A stretch of 64,000 nucleotides of DNA from Trichococcus palustris (GTDB lineage: Bacteria > Bacillota > Bacilli > Lactobacillales > Aerococcaceae). Below the pieces are notes generated by a model. That model was not told the origin of the DNA. It made no database searches and saw only the letters and a program-made list of their open reading frames with translations. Shown here piece after piece: positions 53,119 to 61,124 of the stretch (positions are counted from its first letter, which is position 1; every line of letters begins with the position of its first letter). The stretch is from contig NZ_FOTD01000003.1 of the NCBI RefSeq assembly GCF_900114465.1, forward strand, positions 156,710 through 220,709, in the 5' to 3' direction. The position numbers and the translations under genes are program-made.

Positions 53119-53421
53119 ATGTTTGAAGTTGACGGCGTAAGCTATACATTGAAATTTAACAAACAGAAATTGAAGACGATTGAGCTGACTGCGAATACAA
53201 GTGTCGTTGGAGAAATCACAAAGAACAATGGGATTCTTCGATACTCTCTGATAGAACAGCTATTCTCTTTCGGATTGGTTGAAGAAAAGACAAATGAAGC
53301 AGTGAAGCAGAAAAAAGCACTTGAATTGTTTGAAGGTGTGGTTGAAGAAAATGGATTGATCAGCTTAAATATGGCGATCATTGAAAAGTTGCAAGATGAC
53401 TTGGGGTTTATGTTCCGTTAG
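53119..53421 (+). CDS. Tail assembly chaperone (gpG-like)
   Basis: 100 residues. FEVDGVSYTLKFNKQKLKTIELTANTS, LLSYSLIEQLFSFGL-like helices and an EEKTNEAVKQKKALELFE segment suit the short chaperone that binds the tape measure. ATG after GGAGAG. Its end overlaps, in the -1 frame, the start of a second open frame that continues as the T part. Confidence 0.8.
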   Translation: MFEVDGVSYTLKFNKQKLKTIELTANTSVVGEITKNNGILRYSLIEQLFSFGLVEEKTNEAVKQKKALELFEGVVEENGLISLNMAIIEKLQDDLGFMFR

Positions 53422-53858
53422 AACTCACCGAGAGCGAGTTTCCTGAAAACGACAATCCTACACCAGCTGATTTACGCCGCGCGGAATTAGCCAGGGATTT
53501 CTCTTATGAGAAAGATCTGGCTTTTTTTGTTGTCCATTTTCACATGACGCCGGCCGAATTCGGCATGCTGACTGAAAAAGAAAAGATGTTCATCCGGAAA
53601 GAGCATGAGAATAAATTGATTTCGGACACGACCTGGACGCGAAACGCGGTTCTGAATGCTGAGGCAAACCTCAACCGTAAGAAGCATAAACGCTTTATCG
53701 AATTGTTCCCTAAAAAGCCTACCAAGGTGGACAAGGAATATAACGAGAATGCAGTGAAAATCATCGAAGAAATGGATCGAAACAACGGTCAATGTTGGAT
53801 TGAGAAGATATTAAAAGCCGCCGGAATGAAAAAGGCTATCGCTCAAAGAAAGGAGTAA
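53406..53858 (+). CDS. Tail assembly chaperone, frameshifted T part
   Basis: The -1 frame is open from 53400 to 53858. After the stop of the G part it reads ELTESEFPENDNPTPADLRRAELARDFSYEKDLAFFVVHFHMTPAEFGMLT, so the ATG at 53544 is internal, not a start. A slip on GGGG at 53403-53406 (TTG GGG TTT in the zero frame) would join the two into a gpGT-like protein of about 246 residues. Frameshifted chaperones are almost universal in long-tailed phages. The exact slip site is inferred. Confidence 0.75.
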   Translation, partial: VYVPLELTESEFPENDNPTPADLRRAELARDFSYEKDLAFFVVHFHMTPAEFGMLTEKEKMFIRKEHENKLISDTTWTRNAVLNAEANLNRKKHKRFIELFPKKPTKVDKEYNENAVKIIEEMDRNNGQCWIEKILKAAGMKKAIAQRKE

Positions 53859-53861
53859 ATA

Positions 53862-56800
53862 ATGGCTGATTATGTATTAAGCGCAAATATTACGGCGGAT
53901 GCGGATAAATTTAAAACTGCGGTTAAGTCTGCAATATCTGACTTGAAAGGTTTAGAAGAAACATCAAAATCAATCAGCGAAAAGATTGCCGGTGCTGGAA
54001 AAACAATCAGTATGGTTGGAGCCGGTATGACAGCTGCCATCACAGTTCCGTTTGTAAAAGCTGTCCAGACAACTGCAGACTTTGAACAAGCGATGACAAA
54101 AGCAGGGACGATTGCAGGCGCTAGTGCTGAAGAGTTGAAAGCAATGACTCAAGCCGCAGTGGATCTTGGAGCAAGTACTTCCTTATCCAGTAGTGAGGTA
54201 GCTGTCGCAATGAGCGAAATGGCCGCAAAAGGTTTCGATGCCAATCAAGTAATTGCCTCAATGCCGGGTGTCATCAGCGCAGCTGAAGCTTCGGGGGAAG
54301 ACCTCGCATTGGTGGCCGATACGGTTACGAGTGCGTTGAATGGGTTCGGCATGGAGGCGAGTGAATCAGGTCGAGTCGCTGATATCCTCGCAATGTCTGC
54401 CAATAAAACTGCTGCAGGCGTGGAAGATTTGAGCTATGCATTGAAATATGCCGGCCCAAGTGCAAATGCCTTAGGAATCAGCATCGAAGAGCTAACGGCA
54501 GCGACAGGATTCATGGTTGATGCAGGTATGGCTGGAGGGCAAGCTGGAACAACTCTCCGAATGGCTTTCAGCCGTTTGGTAGATCCAACCAAAGAAGCCA
54601 CCGGGAAGATGGAACAACTCGGATTTAGTGCAATGGATGCTGATGGCAATTTCAAACCGTTGAATCAAATTGTGGGTGAATTGAGCACGTCTATGGACGG
54701 CATGACGGAAGCGCAAAAGCTGTCCACGCTGTCTACCATCTTCGGGACGGAAGCCGCAAGCGGGATGATGATTCTTCTGCAGGCCGGACAAGAAGAGTTG
54801 CAAGGCATGACCAAGGAGCTGGAAAATTCCGCCGGAGCCTCTGCAGAAGCGGCTGCTAAAATGAAAGATAATTTGGCTGGTGCGTTGGACGAATTAAGTG
54901 GATCCGTTGAATCGGCCACAATTTCAGTAATGAGCCAGCTGACACCTATGATTCGCCAAATTGCGGAAAGGGTCACGAGCTTAGTGAATGCATTCAATGA
55001 ATTGCCGGATGGAACGAAGAAACTGATTGCTATGACTGCCGGGATTGCGGCTGTTGCAGGTCCAGTGATAACCGTGCTAGGAACAATGATTTGGGGATTA
55101 GGTAGAGTTGTCGGGGTACTTGGATTCTTGCTCAGTCCGATGGGATTAGTCGTTGCCGCAATCATAGGATTGGTTGCCGCGTTTGCTACAGCGATGATAA
55201 AGAGTGAATCATTCCGGAACACGGTAATAACAGCTTTCAACAACGTAAAAGATATTGCCATGGGGATATTTGCCGAACTCAGCGGAAAAATGAATGCCGT
55301 TTGGGAAAAAGCACAACCAGTTATAGCCGGATTTGTATCTAGCGTTCCTGGTCTCTTGTCAGGCATGGGCCAAAAGATGGGGAGTATTTTTGATGCAGTA
55401 AAAGAAAAAGTATCGAGTGTCTTCCAAACCATTGGCCCGATCATACAAAGTGCGATCGCATTTATTCAACTGCTACTTGCAAACATCGGAAATTTCATCA
55501 TGAATACTTTCCAGGCAATCGGCCCTTCGGTCATGAGCTCGCTAGGAAATATCGGTTCACAGATTGGATCGGTATTCAAGACTATCTGGGGTATCATTCA
55601 AGCTGTTTATCCAATTTTCACAACGTTCTTCAGCAGTCTATTATCCGGATTCCAATCAGCGGACGGAGCAGGTACTGGCTTTGCCATTAACTTATCAACG
55701 ATACTGTTTGGTTTGAATCCAATCATCAAAGGAATCATTATATTGTTTCAAAACTTTGGACCTCAAATTGTAACAGCCTTCCAACAGATTGCTACTATGG
55801 TCATTCCGTTGATGGCAACTATCGGAACGACAATCGGACAATTGGCAACGGCAATCATACCGCTTGTTATGCAGGCTTTAGCGACACTGATTCCGATAGT
55901 TGTTCAGGTTGGAACCACGTTCATGAACATCATCAGTTCGGTATTGCCAGTGGTTATTTCATTGTTCAATCAATTTATTCCAATCATTGTACAAGTCGTT
56001 CTGATGTTCGCAAATATCATAGCGCAGGTCGTTCCATTAGTTGGCGTATTGATCAGTTCTTTGCTGCCGGTTATTCAAAATATCATTGTTGCTTTCATGA
56101 ACATTGTTTCCGCAGTAGCGCCGGCCTTTATTGCGATTATCCATGCGATCATGGCCGTCATTCAGGCACTATTGCCAATCATCATGATGATAATCACGGT
56201 TGTGGTTCAAGTATTCGCTGCAGTAATATCGACCATTAGCCCGATTGTAGCCTTTATCGGAACAATCGTCAGCGCGATTATGTCTGTCATCACGCCTATC
56301 ATTGTATTTGTTGCGGGTGTCATTACGTCGATTGTCAGCTTCATTACGCCTTTGATTCAGATCGTTACGGGAATTTTCTCAACGATATTCACTGTAATCA
56401 GCGGCGTTTTCCAAAACATCATGACGTTCATCGGGAGTGCGATTAATTCCATTGGTACCATCATCAGCGGGTTAACGAACACGGTATCCGGCGTATTTAA
56501 TACCATCTACAGCACGGTTTCTAGTGTCATGAGTAACGTTTCTAGCAAAATCAGTTCTGTCTTTGAGGCAATCAAGACCTCTTGGAACGGGTTGACGAGT
56601 TTCGTAAGTGGCGTATTCAGCGGTATCTCAAGCGCTGTAAGCTCACTAGTCGGACAAGTAAAGGGATTCGTTAATGGTGTCATTGGTGGCGTAAACTCGG
56701 CAATCAGCATCATCAACAAGATACCCGGCGTTTCCATCGGAACCATTCCCTATTTGGTGAATGGTACGAATAACTGGCAAGGCGGTTTCGCCCGGATGAA

Positions 56801-57059
56801 TGAAGGCGGACGCGGCGAGTTGGTAAATCTGCCGAACGGATCACAGGTTATCCCTCACGATGTATCTATGAAATACGCGAAGGAAGCTGCAAGAAACACA
56901 GTCGGAGAATCCGAGGGCGGTTCAGGCGTTTATAACGAGGGGGACGTGAATATTACAATCGATCGATTCGAGAATAACACAGATAGAGATCTTGAAACAT
57001 TGGCTTACAACCTGGCTTGGATGACGAAGAAAGAAAGGGGGAGATTGAGTGCTTACTGA
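53862..57059 (+). CDS. Tail tape measure protein
   Basis: 1065 residues. N-terminal TP901-type region (ADFEQAMTKAGTIAGASAEELKAMTQAAVDLG ... VADTVTSALNGFGMEASESGRVADILAMSANKT), long central hydrophobic helices (about 380-440 and 590-900) and a C-terminal region with VNGTNNWQGGFARMNEGGRGELVNLPNGSQVIPH. No peptidase or lysozyme domain is evident. Length sets the tail length. GAGTAAATA before ATG; AAGGAG at 53849. Confidence 0.95.
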   Translation: MADYVLSANITADADKFKTAVKSAISDLKGLEETSKSISEKIAGAGKTISMVGAGMTAAITVPFVKAVQTTADFEQAMTKAGTIAGASAEELKAMTQAAVDLGASTSLSSSEVAVAMSEMAAKGFDANQVIASMPGVISAAEASGEDLALVADTVTSALNGFGMEASESGRVADILAMSANKTAAGVEDLSYALKYAGPSANALGISIEELTAATGFMVDAGMAGGQAGTTLRMAFSRLVDPTKEATGKMEQLGFSAMDADGNFKPLNQIVGELSTSMDGMTEAQKLSTLSTIFGTEAASGMMILLQAGQEELQGMTKELENSAGASAEAAAKMKDNLAGALDELSGSVESATISVMSQLTPMIRQIAERVTSLVNAFNELPDGTKKLIAMTAGIAAVAGPVITVLGTMIWGLGRVVGVLGFLLSPMGLVVAAIIGLVAAFATAMIKSESFRNTVITAFNNVKDIAMGIFAELSGKMNAVWEKAQPVIAGFVSSVPGLLSGMGQKMGSIFDAVKEKVSSVFQTIGPIIQSAIAFIQLLLANIGNFIMNTFQAIGPSVMSSLGNIGSQIGSVFKTIWGIIQAVYPIFTTFFSSLLSGFQSADGAGTGFAINLSTILFGLNPIIKGIIILFQNFGPQIVTAFQQIATMVIPLMATIGTTIGQLATAIIPLVMQALATLIPIVVQVGTTFMNIISSVLPVVISLFNQFIPIIVQVVLMFANIIAQVVPLVGVLISSLLPVIQNIIVAFMNIVSAVAPAFIAIIHAIMAVIQALLPIIMMIITVVVQVFAAVISTISPIVAFIGTIVSAIMSVITPIIVFVAGVITSIVSFITPLIQIVTGIFSTIFTVISGVFQNIMTFIGSAINSIGTIISGLTNTVSGVFNTIYSTVSSVMSNVSSKISSVFEAIKTSWNGLTSFVSGVFSGISSAVSSLVGQVKGFVNGVIGGVNSAISIINKIPGVSIGTIPYLVNGTNNWQGGFARMNEGGRGELVNLPNGSQVIPHDVSMKYAKEAARNTVGESEGGSGVYNEGDVNITIDRFENNTDRDLETLAYNLAWMTKKERGRLSAY

Positions 57060-57825
57060 TGCAGATTTGTATGAACAATTACTGGATTCTACTGATCAAG
57101 CGGTTTTCGTGTATGGCGATACCGTTTCGAGCGATATGGGCCTTGTAGTCAGTAACGAGACGGCTCAAACGAGTCCAGAAGCGGATATCTCCTTCCAGAA
57201 AATTCCTGGACGCGATGGCAGCCTTATTGTTGATAACAAGCGATTGAATAATTTCATTTATCCGATTCACACGTATCTCAGACCAGAAGTAGGTTTAGAT
57301 ATCCATGAAGCAGCTTCTCACATTTCGCAATGGCTAAAAGGGGACGTGCGCTACAGAGAGTTGTATTTGTCATGGGATCCTAATTACATTTACAAAGCCG
57401 TTTACAACGAACAGTTCAGCATTACCGACATTCTTCCGAGATTCGGGAAAATCGCTTTGAATTTCAAGTGCCATCCAATCAAGTATCTGATTAGTGGACA
57501 AAATGCGCTGGCTCTTACTTCTGGACAGACGTTACTTAATCCGGAAAAAAGAGCCGCCAAACCATTGATTTCCATAATGGGAACCGGAGACATTACCATA
57601 AAGAAAAACGGCGTAAACTGGCTCATTTTGAGCGATATCGATGGCTCCATTACCGTTGATTCGGAATCAAAAAGCGTTTATAAAGATGGCCCAAATCTAT
57701 TTGAAAAAATGAACGCTACTTTGTCGCCACTGTTCCCGCAGTTGGATCCTGGGACGAACGCTATCACTTGGGCAGAAGCCGGATTTGCTGTTAGCATCAC
57801 TCCGAGATGGGAGGCTATCGCTTAA
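57049..57825 (+). CDS. Distal tail protein (Dit)
   Basis: 258 residues, GTG start inside the tape measure end. SFQKIPGRDGSLIVDNKRLNNFIYPIHTYLRP and the phage_tail/SPP1 gp19.1 pattern are clear; the C-terminal half (PLISIMGTGDITIKKNGVNWLILSDIDGSITVDSESKSVYKD) forms the galectin-like domain. Hub of the baseplate. Confidence 0.9.
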   Translation: MLTDADLYEQLLDSTDQAVFVYGDTVSSDMGLVVSNETAQTSPEADISFQKIPGRDGSLIVDNKRLNNFIYPIHTYLRPEVGLDIHEAASHISQWLKGDVRYRELYLSWDPNYIYKAVYNEQFSITDILPRFGKIALNFKCHPIKYLISGQNALALTSGQTLLNPEKRAAKPLISIMGTGDITIKKNGVNWLILSDIDGSITVDSESKSVYKDGPNLFEKMNATLSPLFPQLDPGTNAITWAEAGFAVSITPRWEAIA

Positions 57826-60044
57826 TGGCTATTTTGTATAAAGCGAATGAAACGGACTTCACCCATTTCGGGCTGGGAATGCTTCAGGATGCCATTCAAA
57901 TCTTTGTTACGGAAGAACGTAACGGGATTTTGGAGTTGGAAATGCAATACCCTGTCAGTGGTGATCGGTTTGCAGATTTGAAACTAGACCGATTGATTAA
58001 GGCTGATGCCGGGCATTATTTGAAGAATCAGCGATTCAAAATCATTAGGATTACTAAACCATTGAATGGCATCGTAACCGTTTATGGAGAACATGTCAGT
58101 ATGCTGACGCGTGATTTACCATTGCCGCCAAACGTGAGTTTTTCCGGTGATGCTACAAGTGCACTGAATACATGGAAGAATTCCATTATCGGAATTGATC
58201 CGAACCCGTTCACTGTTTTTTCTGATATTTCATTGCCGGGCAGCGGCTCCTGGTCTATCAAAGACGTTAAGAATGCCAGGGACGCGCTTGGCGGTGTCGA
58301 AGGATCACTGTTGGACACGTATGGCGGTGAGTACTTGTTTGATAATTACGATATCAAATTATATGCAAACCGTGGGAAGCAGTCTGGTGCCCTTATTGCA
58401 TACGGTCGCAATCTTACAGATCTGGAGCAAGAAGAAAATATTGCAGATACCTATACCTCCATCTATCCATATGCAGTAGTATCGGACGATAACCAGAACG
58501 AAATCATTCTGACATTGCCGGAATATTATCTTGATAGCGAATATGTCAGCAATTACGCAAGACGGAAAATTCTCACCGTTGATTTTTCCGGGGATGATGT
58601 CACAACGGTCGAACAACTACGGACCAAAGCTGAAGCCTACATCATCAATAATCGGATCGGCGTCCCGAAAGTGAATCTGAAAATCAAGTATGTGGATCTG
58701 GCCAAAACATTGGACTACGAAGAGACGCAAGCGCTGGAAGAAGTAAATGTCTGCGATTGGGTAACGATCTACTTTGAGGAATATGGAATCAAAACAAATG
58801 AGAAAATCATCAAAACGGTTTGGGATGATTTGCTGAAGCAATACGATTCCATTGAAGTAGGGGAAGCTCGGGCAAGTTTGGCGCAGAGCATAAATACAAC
58901 TGTTGATGGAAAACTGGAGACAGTAGCTGTTAATTTAAATACGATTCGCCTTGCTGCAGATGGCAAAACGAAGATTTACACCGGTTTAGCAGAACCGGTT
59001 GCATCGAATATCAATGATTTGTGGTACAAGCCAGTCGATTCCGGAGCGGTGGAGATGTATCGCTGGAACGGAATTATCTGGGCACTACAAAAGACAAGTG
59101 CTGATACTTTAGCTGGTACTGTTGATTTTGCTACTGTACAAGCTATTAACATCGATGCCAATGCTATTACGACAGGGACACTTAGCGGCGCAAATTTCTG
59201 GCTGAACCTCATCACCGGGCTTATGCGGTTCATTGATCCAGTATCCCAAGACACTTTAGACCTCGACCAAGCAAAAATCATATATGGTGCAGGTACTACA
59301 TACGAACGCATTCTCGCGTATACATCTGAAGGTTGGAAGTTATATCCGGGACCTAACAACACCGGAACGAACTTGAACACCTCCCTGCGTCTGCATGGTG
59401 GTATCACCTATGTAGATTTCTTCGGTGACCTCACTGGAAATGCGCCGGAATCGACGCACAGAGCCCGGGTGGAATCAAACGGCGAATACTTGTATCTCCG
59501 CACCGCGAATGGGGAAGTAGTCAAGGTTATTGACTGGGGCGGGAATCCTCGGGACATCATCGCGAGGGACTTTATTACGTCGGATCCGAATAACCCGACC
59601 CATCATTATGCAGACCGCTGGGAAACGCCGCGTGATGGGAACAGAAGTATTGTAATCAGCCCGAATGGTACGGGGTCGCTTTATATATGTGATCCGACAA
59701 TGACAGCTTATTACAACATAAAGGCCTCCGATTTTGTCGTATCTTCATCGGAAACGATTAAAACTAACATCGTGGAATCAACAATCAGCGCCTTGGATCA
59801 GATTATGGACCTGACGGTGGTCGAATACGACCTGATTAAGGATGTACAAGATGGGACGGTTGACAAGCAGCTCGGATTCATTGCTGAGAATAGCCCAGCT
59901 ATTTCGAACCCAACAAATGATGCCATTAGCTTGTACAAGGCGAATGCATTGGCCACAAAAGGGGTCCAGGAGTTGTTGGCGAGGATTGAAGCGCTGGAAG
60001 CAGAAAACGCAACGATGAAAGCTGACATTTCCGCAATAAAATAA
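57825..60044 (+). CDS. Tail-associated protein (Tal) with S74 chaperone end
   Basis: 739 residues from ATG 57825, overlapping the Dit stop codon. N-terminal prophage-endopeptidase-tail fold (about 1-370: FVTEERNGILELEMQYPVSGDRFADLKLDRLIKAD). A middle shaft with a WYKPVDSGAVEMYRWNGIIWAL element follows. The C-terminus (SSSETIKTNIVESTISALDQIMDLTVVEYDLI ... QLGFIAENSPAIS ... ALATKGVQELLARIEALEAE) is an S74 intramolecular chaperone that trims itself after trimer folding. No clear lysozyme or M23 domain is seen. Confidence 0.88.
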   Translation: MAILYKANETDFTHFGLGMLQDAIQIFVTEERNGILELEMQYPVSGDRFADLKLDRLIKADAGHYLKNQRFKIIRITKPLNGIVTVYGEHVSMLTRDLPLPPNVSFSGDATSALNTWKNSIIGIDPNPFTVFSDISLPGSGSWSIKDVKNARDALGGVEGSLLDTYGGEYLFDNYDIKLYANRGKQSGALIAYGRNLTDLEQEENIADTYTSIYPYAVVSDDNQNEIILTLPEYYLDSEYVSNYARRKILTVDFSGDDVTTVEQLRTKAEAYIINNRIGVPKVNLKIKYVDLAKTLDYEETQALEEVNVCDWVTIYFEEYGIKTNEKIIKTVWDDLLKQYDSIEVGEARASLAQSINTTVDGKLETVAVNLNTIRLAADGKTKIYTGLAEPVASNINDLWYKPVDSGAVEMYRWNGIIWALQKTSADTLAGTVDFATVQAINIDANAITTGTLSGANFWLNLITGLMRFIDPVSQDTLDLDQAKIIYGAGTTYERILAYTSEGWKLYPGPNNTGTNLNTSLRLHGGITYVDFFGDLTGNAPESTHRARVESNGEYLYLRTANGEVVKVIDWGGNPRDIIARDFITSDPNNPTHHYADRWETPRDGNRSIVISPNGTGSLYICDPTMTAYYNIKASDFVVSSSETIKTNIVESTISALDQIMDLTVVEYDLIKDVQDGTVDKQLGFIAENSPAISNPTNDAISLYKANALATKGVQELLARIEALEAENATMKADISAIK

Positions 60045-60100
60045 ACATTGGGGGAACCCTTATAAAAGTAAAATTGAATGATGATGAAATTCATATTAAA

Positions 60101-60125
60101 AAGGATGGACTAATTGTCCATCCTT
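60101..60125 (-). terminator. Terminator of the minus-strand cargo gene
   Basis: AAGGATGGAC (60101-60110), loop TAATT, GTCCATCCTT (60116-60125). On the minus strand it is followed by TTTTTAAT, so it ends the unknown gene to the right. Confidence 0.75.
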
Positions 60126-60140
60126 AAACATTGTGACGTT

Positions 60141-60995
60141 TCATAAAAATAGTTTTACATATGCTGCATTAGCTGGAGTTGTGAAGGTTGATTTCGGCAT
60201 TTGTTTGAATGGATGTGCTGTTCGTGAAGATCCTTCTTTTCCTTTTTCAGCAAATACTCCAACTTGTTTAATGTTATTTTCAGATACTCCTCTGAGGTTT
60301 ATTGAATTTGTAGGAGTATATGATACACCTAAATTGAACTCTCTAGAAATACTGATGATTAGTTCATGTGCAATTTGACGTACTAATGCAAAATGAAGAT
60401 TTATTATTGGAGACTCATATCCACTCTGATCCACATTAGTGAATAAACTTTTTGTTGCAGTCGCTAAACTCAAATAGTTAATTTCCACATTTTCGACAGA
60501 GTCAACATGAGTCCCTCCATCTTGCTCAGCCATAGTAAGTACGATTGATTTTCTCGTAATGCTGAGATCAAGGTTTTCAGAATGTTCGACAATAATGTTG
60601 CTTTCCCACCAATCAATGAAATTTAACCATTTAACATCAATGTGCCTGCTTTTTTCTAGAACAGGTAAATAGATATTATCGACCTTTCCTGGCAACGCTG
60701 GTGGCTTACTCGGAACGGTCACCATGCCCACTAAATTAATACTAATTATTGGGTCAATTGCTTCAAATCCTGTATTAAAAAATTTCATAGATTCTTTCCG
60801 GTCCAGTTGCTTAAGCAAGCTGACTGTCTTATTATTTTTCCTTGGAAAATCGGGATCTTTTAATAAAGTCCTTATTATTGCGGACATCATTTTTGCTTGT
60901 GCAAAATTTCCTCTGTCGTAATTGTGTGCGGAATCAACTAGAAAGGAAATCTGCTCGTGAAGTTGTTGCATATAATATTCTTCGTTTTCAATCAC
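60141..60995 (-). CDS. Unknown cargo protein inserted in the tail module
   Basis: 284 residues, GTG start at 60995 with GCGAGGTGA on the complement. No membrane segment or signal. Recurrent features: helical N-terminus with ARxxxAIIRTLLKD-like pattern (QAKMMSAIIRTLLKDPDF), DWWESNIIV, a conserved-looking AEQDGGTHVDS box and VRQIAHELIISI. Proteins with the same DGG-HVD and RQIAHE pattern occur scattered in bacteria with no assigned function, as far as I recall. AT-rich. It lies opposite to the tail genes and is flanked by hairpin terminators, so it is likely expressed from the lysogen. Confidence 0.7.
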   Translation of the reverse strand: MIENEEYYMQQLHEQISFLVDSAHNYDRGNFAQAKMMSAIIRTLLKDPDFPRKNNKTVSLLKQLDRKESMKFFNTGFEAIDPIISINLVGMVTVPSKPPALPGKVDNIYLPVLEKSRHIDVKWLNFIDWWESNIIVEHSENLDLSITRKSIVLTMAEQDGGTHVDSVENVEINYLSLATATKSLFTNVDQSGYESPIINLHFALVRQIAHELIISISREFNLGVSYTPTNSINLRGVSENNIKQVGVFAEKGKEGSSRTAHPFKQMPKSTFTTPANAAYVKLFL

Positions 60996-61073
60996 TTTCT
61001 CACCTCGCTTTCTGTATTCAGTATAAGCGATAGTTAGCAAAAATTGATACAGTACTTAAAATAATATTTTTGG

Positions 61074-61101
61074 AAAAGCTATCTTTATAGATAGTTTTTT
61101 T
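61074..61101 (+). terminator. Hairpin with T-run before the BppU-like gene
   Basis: CTATC (61079-61083) pairs with GATAG (61090-61094), extended by A/G-T pairs, then seven T. Rightward terminator placed ahead of the receptor-binding gene. Confidence 0.65.
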
Positions 61102-61124
61102 CGATTTACCAAAAGGAGTGATAC

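Noticed and set aside
53544..53858. Second tail chaperone frame as a separate gene starting at 53544
   Set aside because: The frame is open and protein-like well before this ATG, back to 53400, and no ribosome site precedes it.
54665..55444. 259-codon minus-strand open frame inside the tape measure gene
   Set aside because: Shadow of the low-complexity tape measure sequence; no initiation signal.
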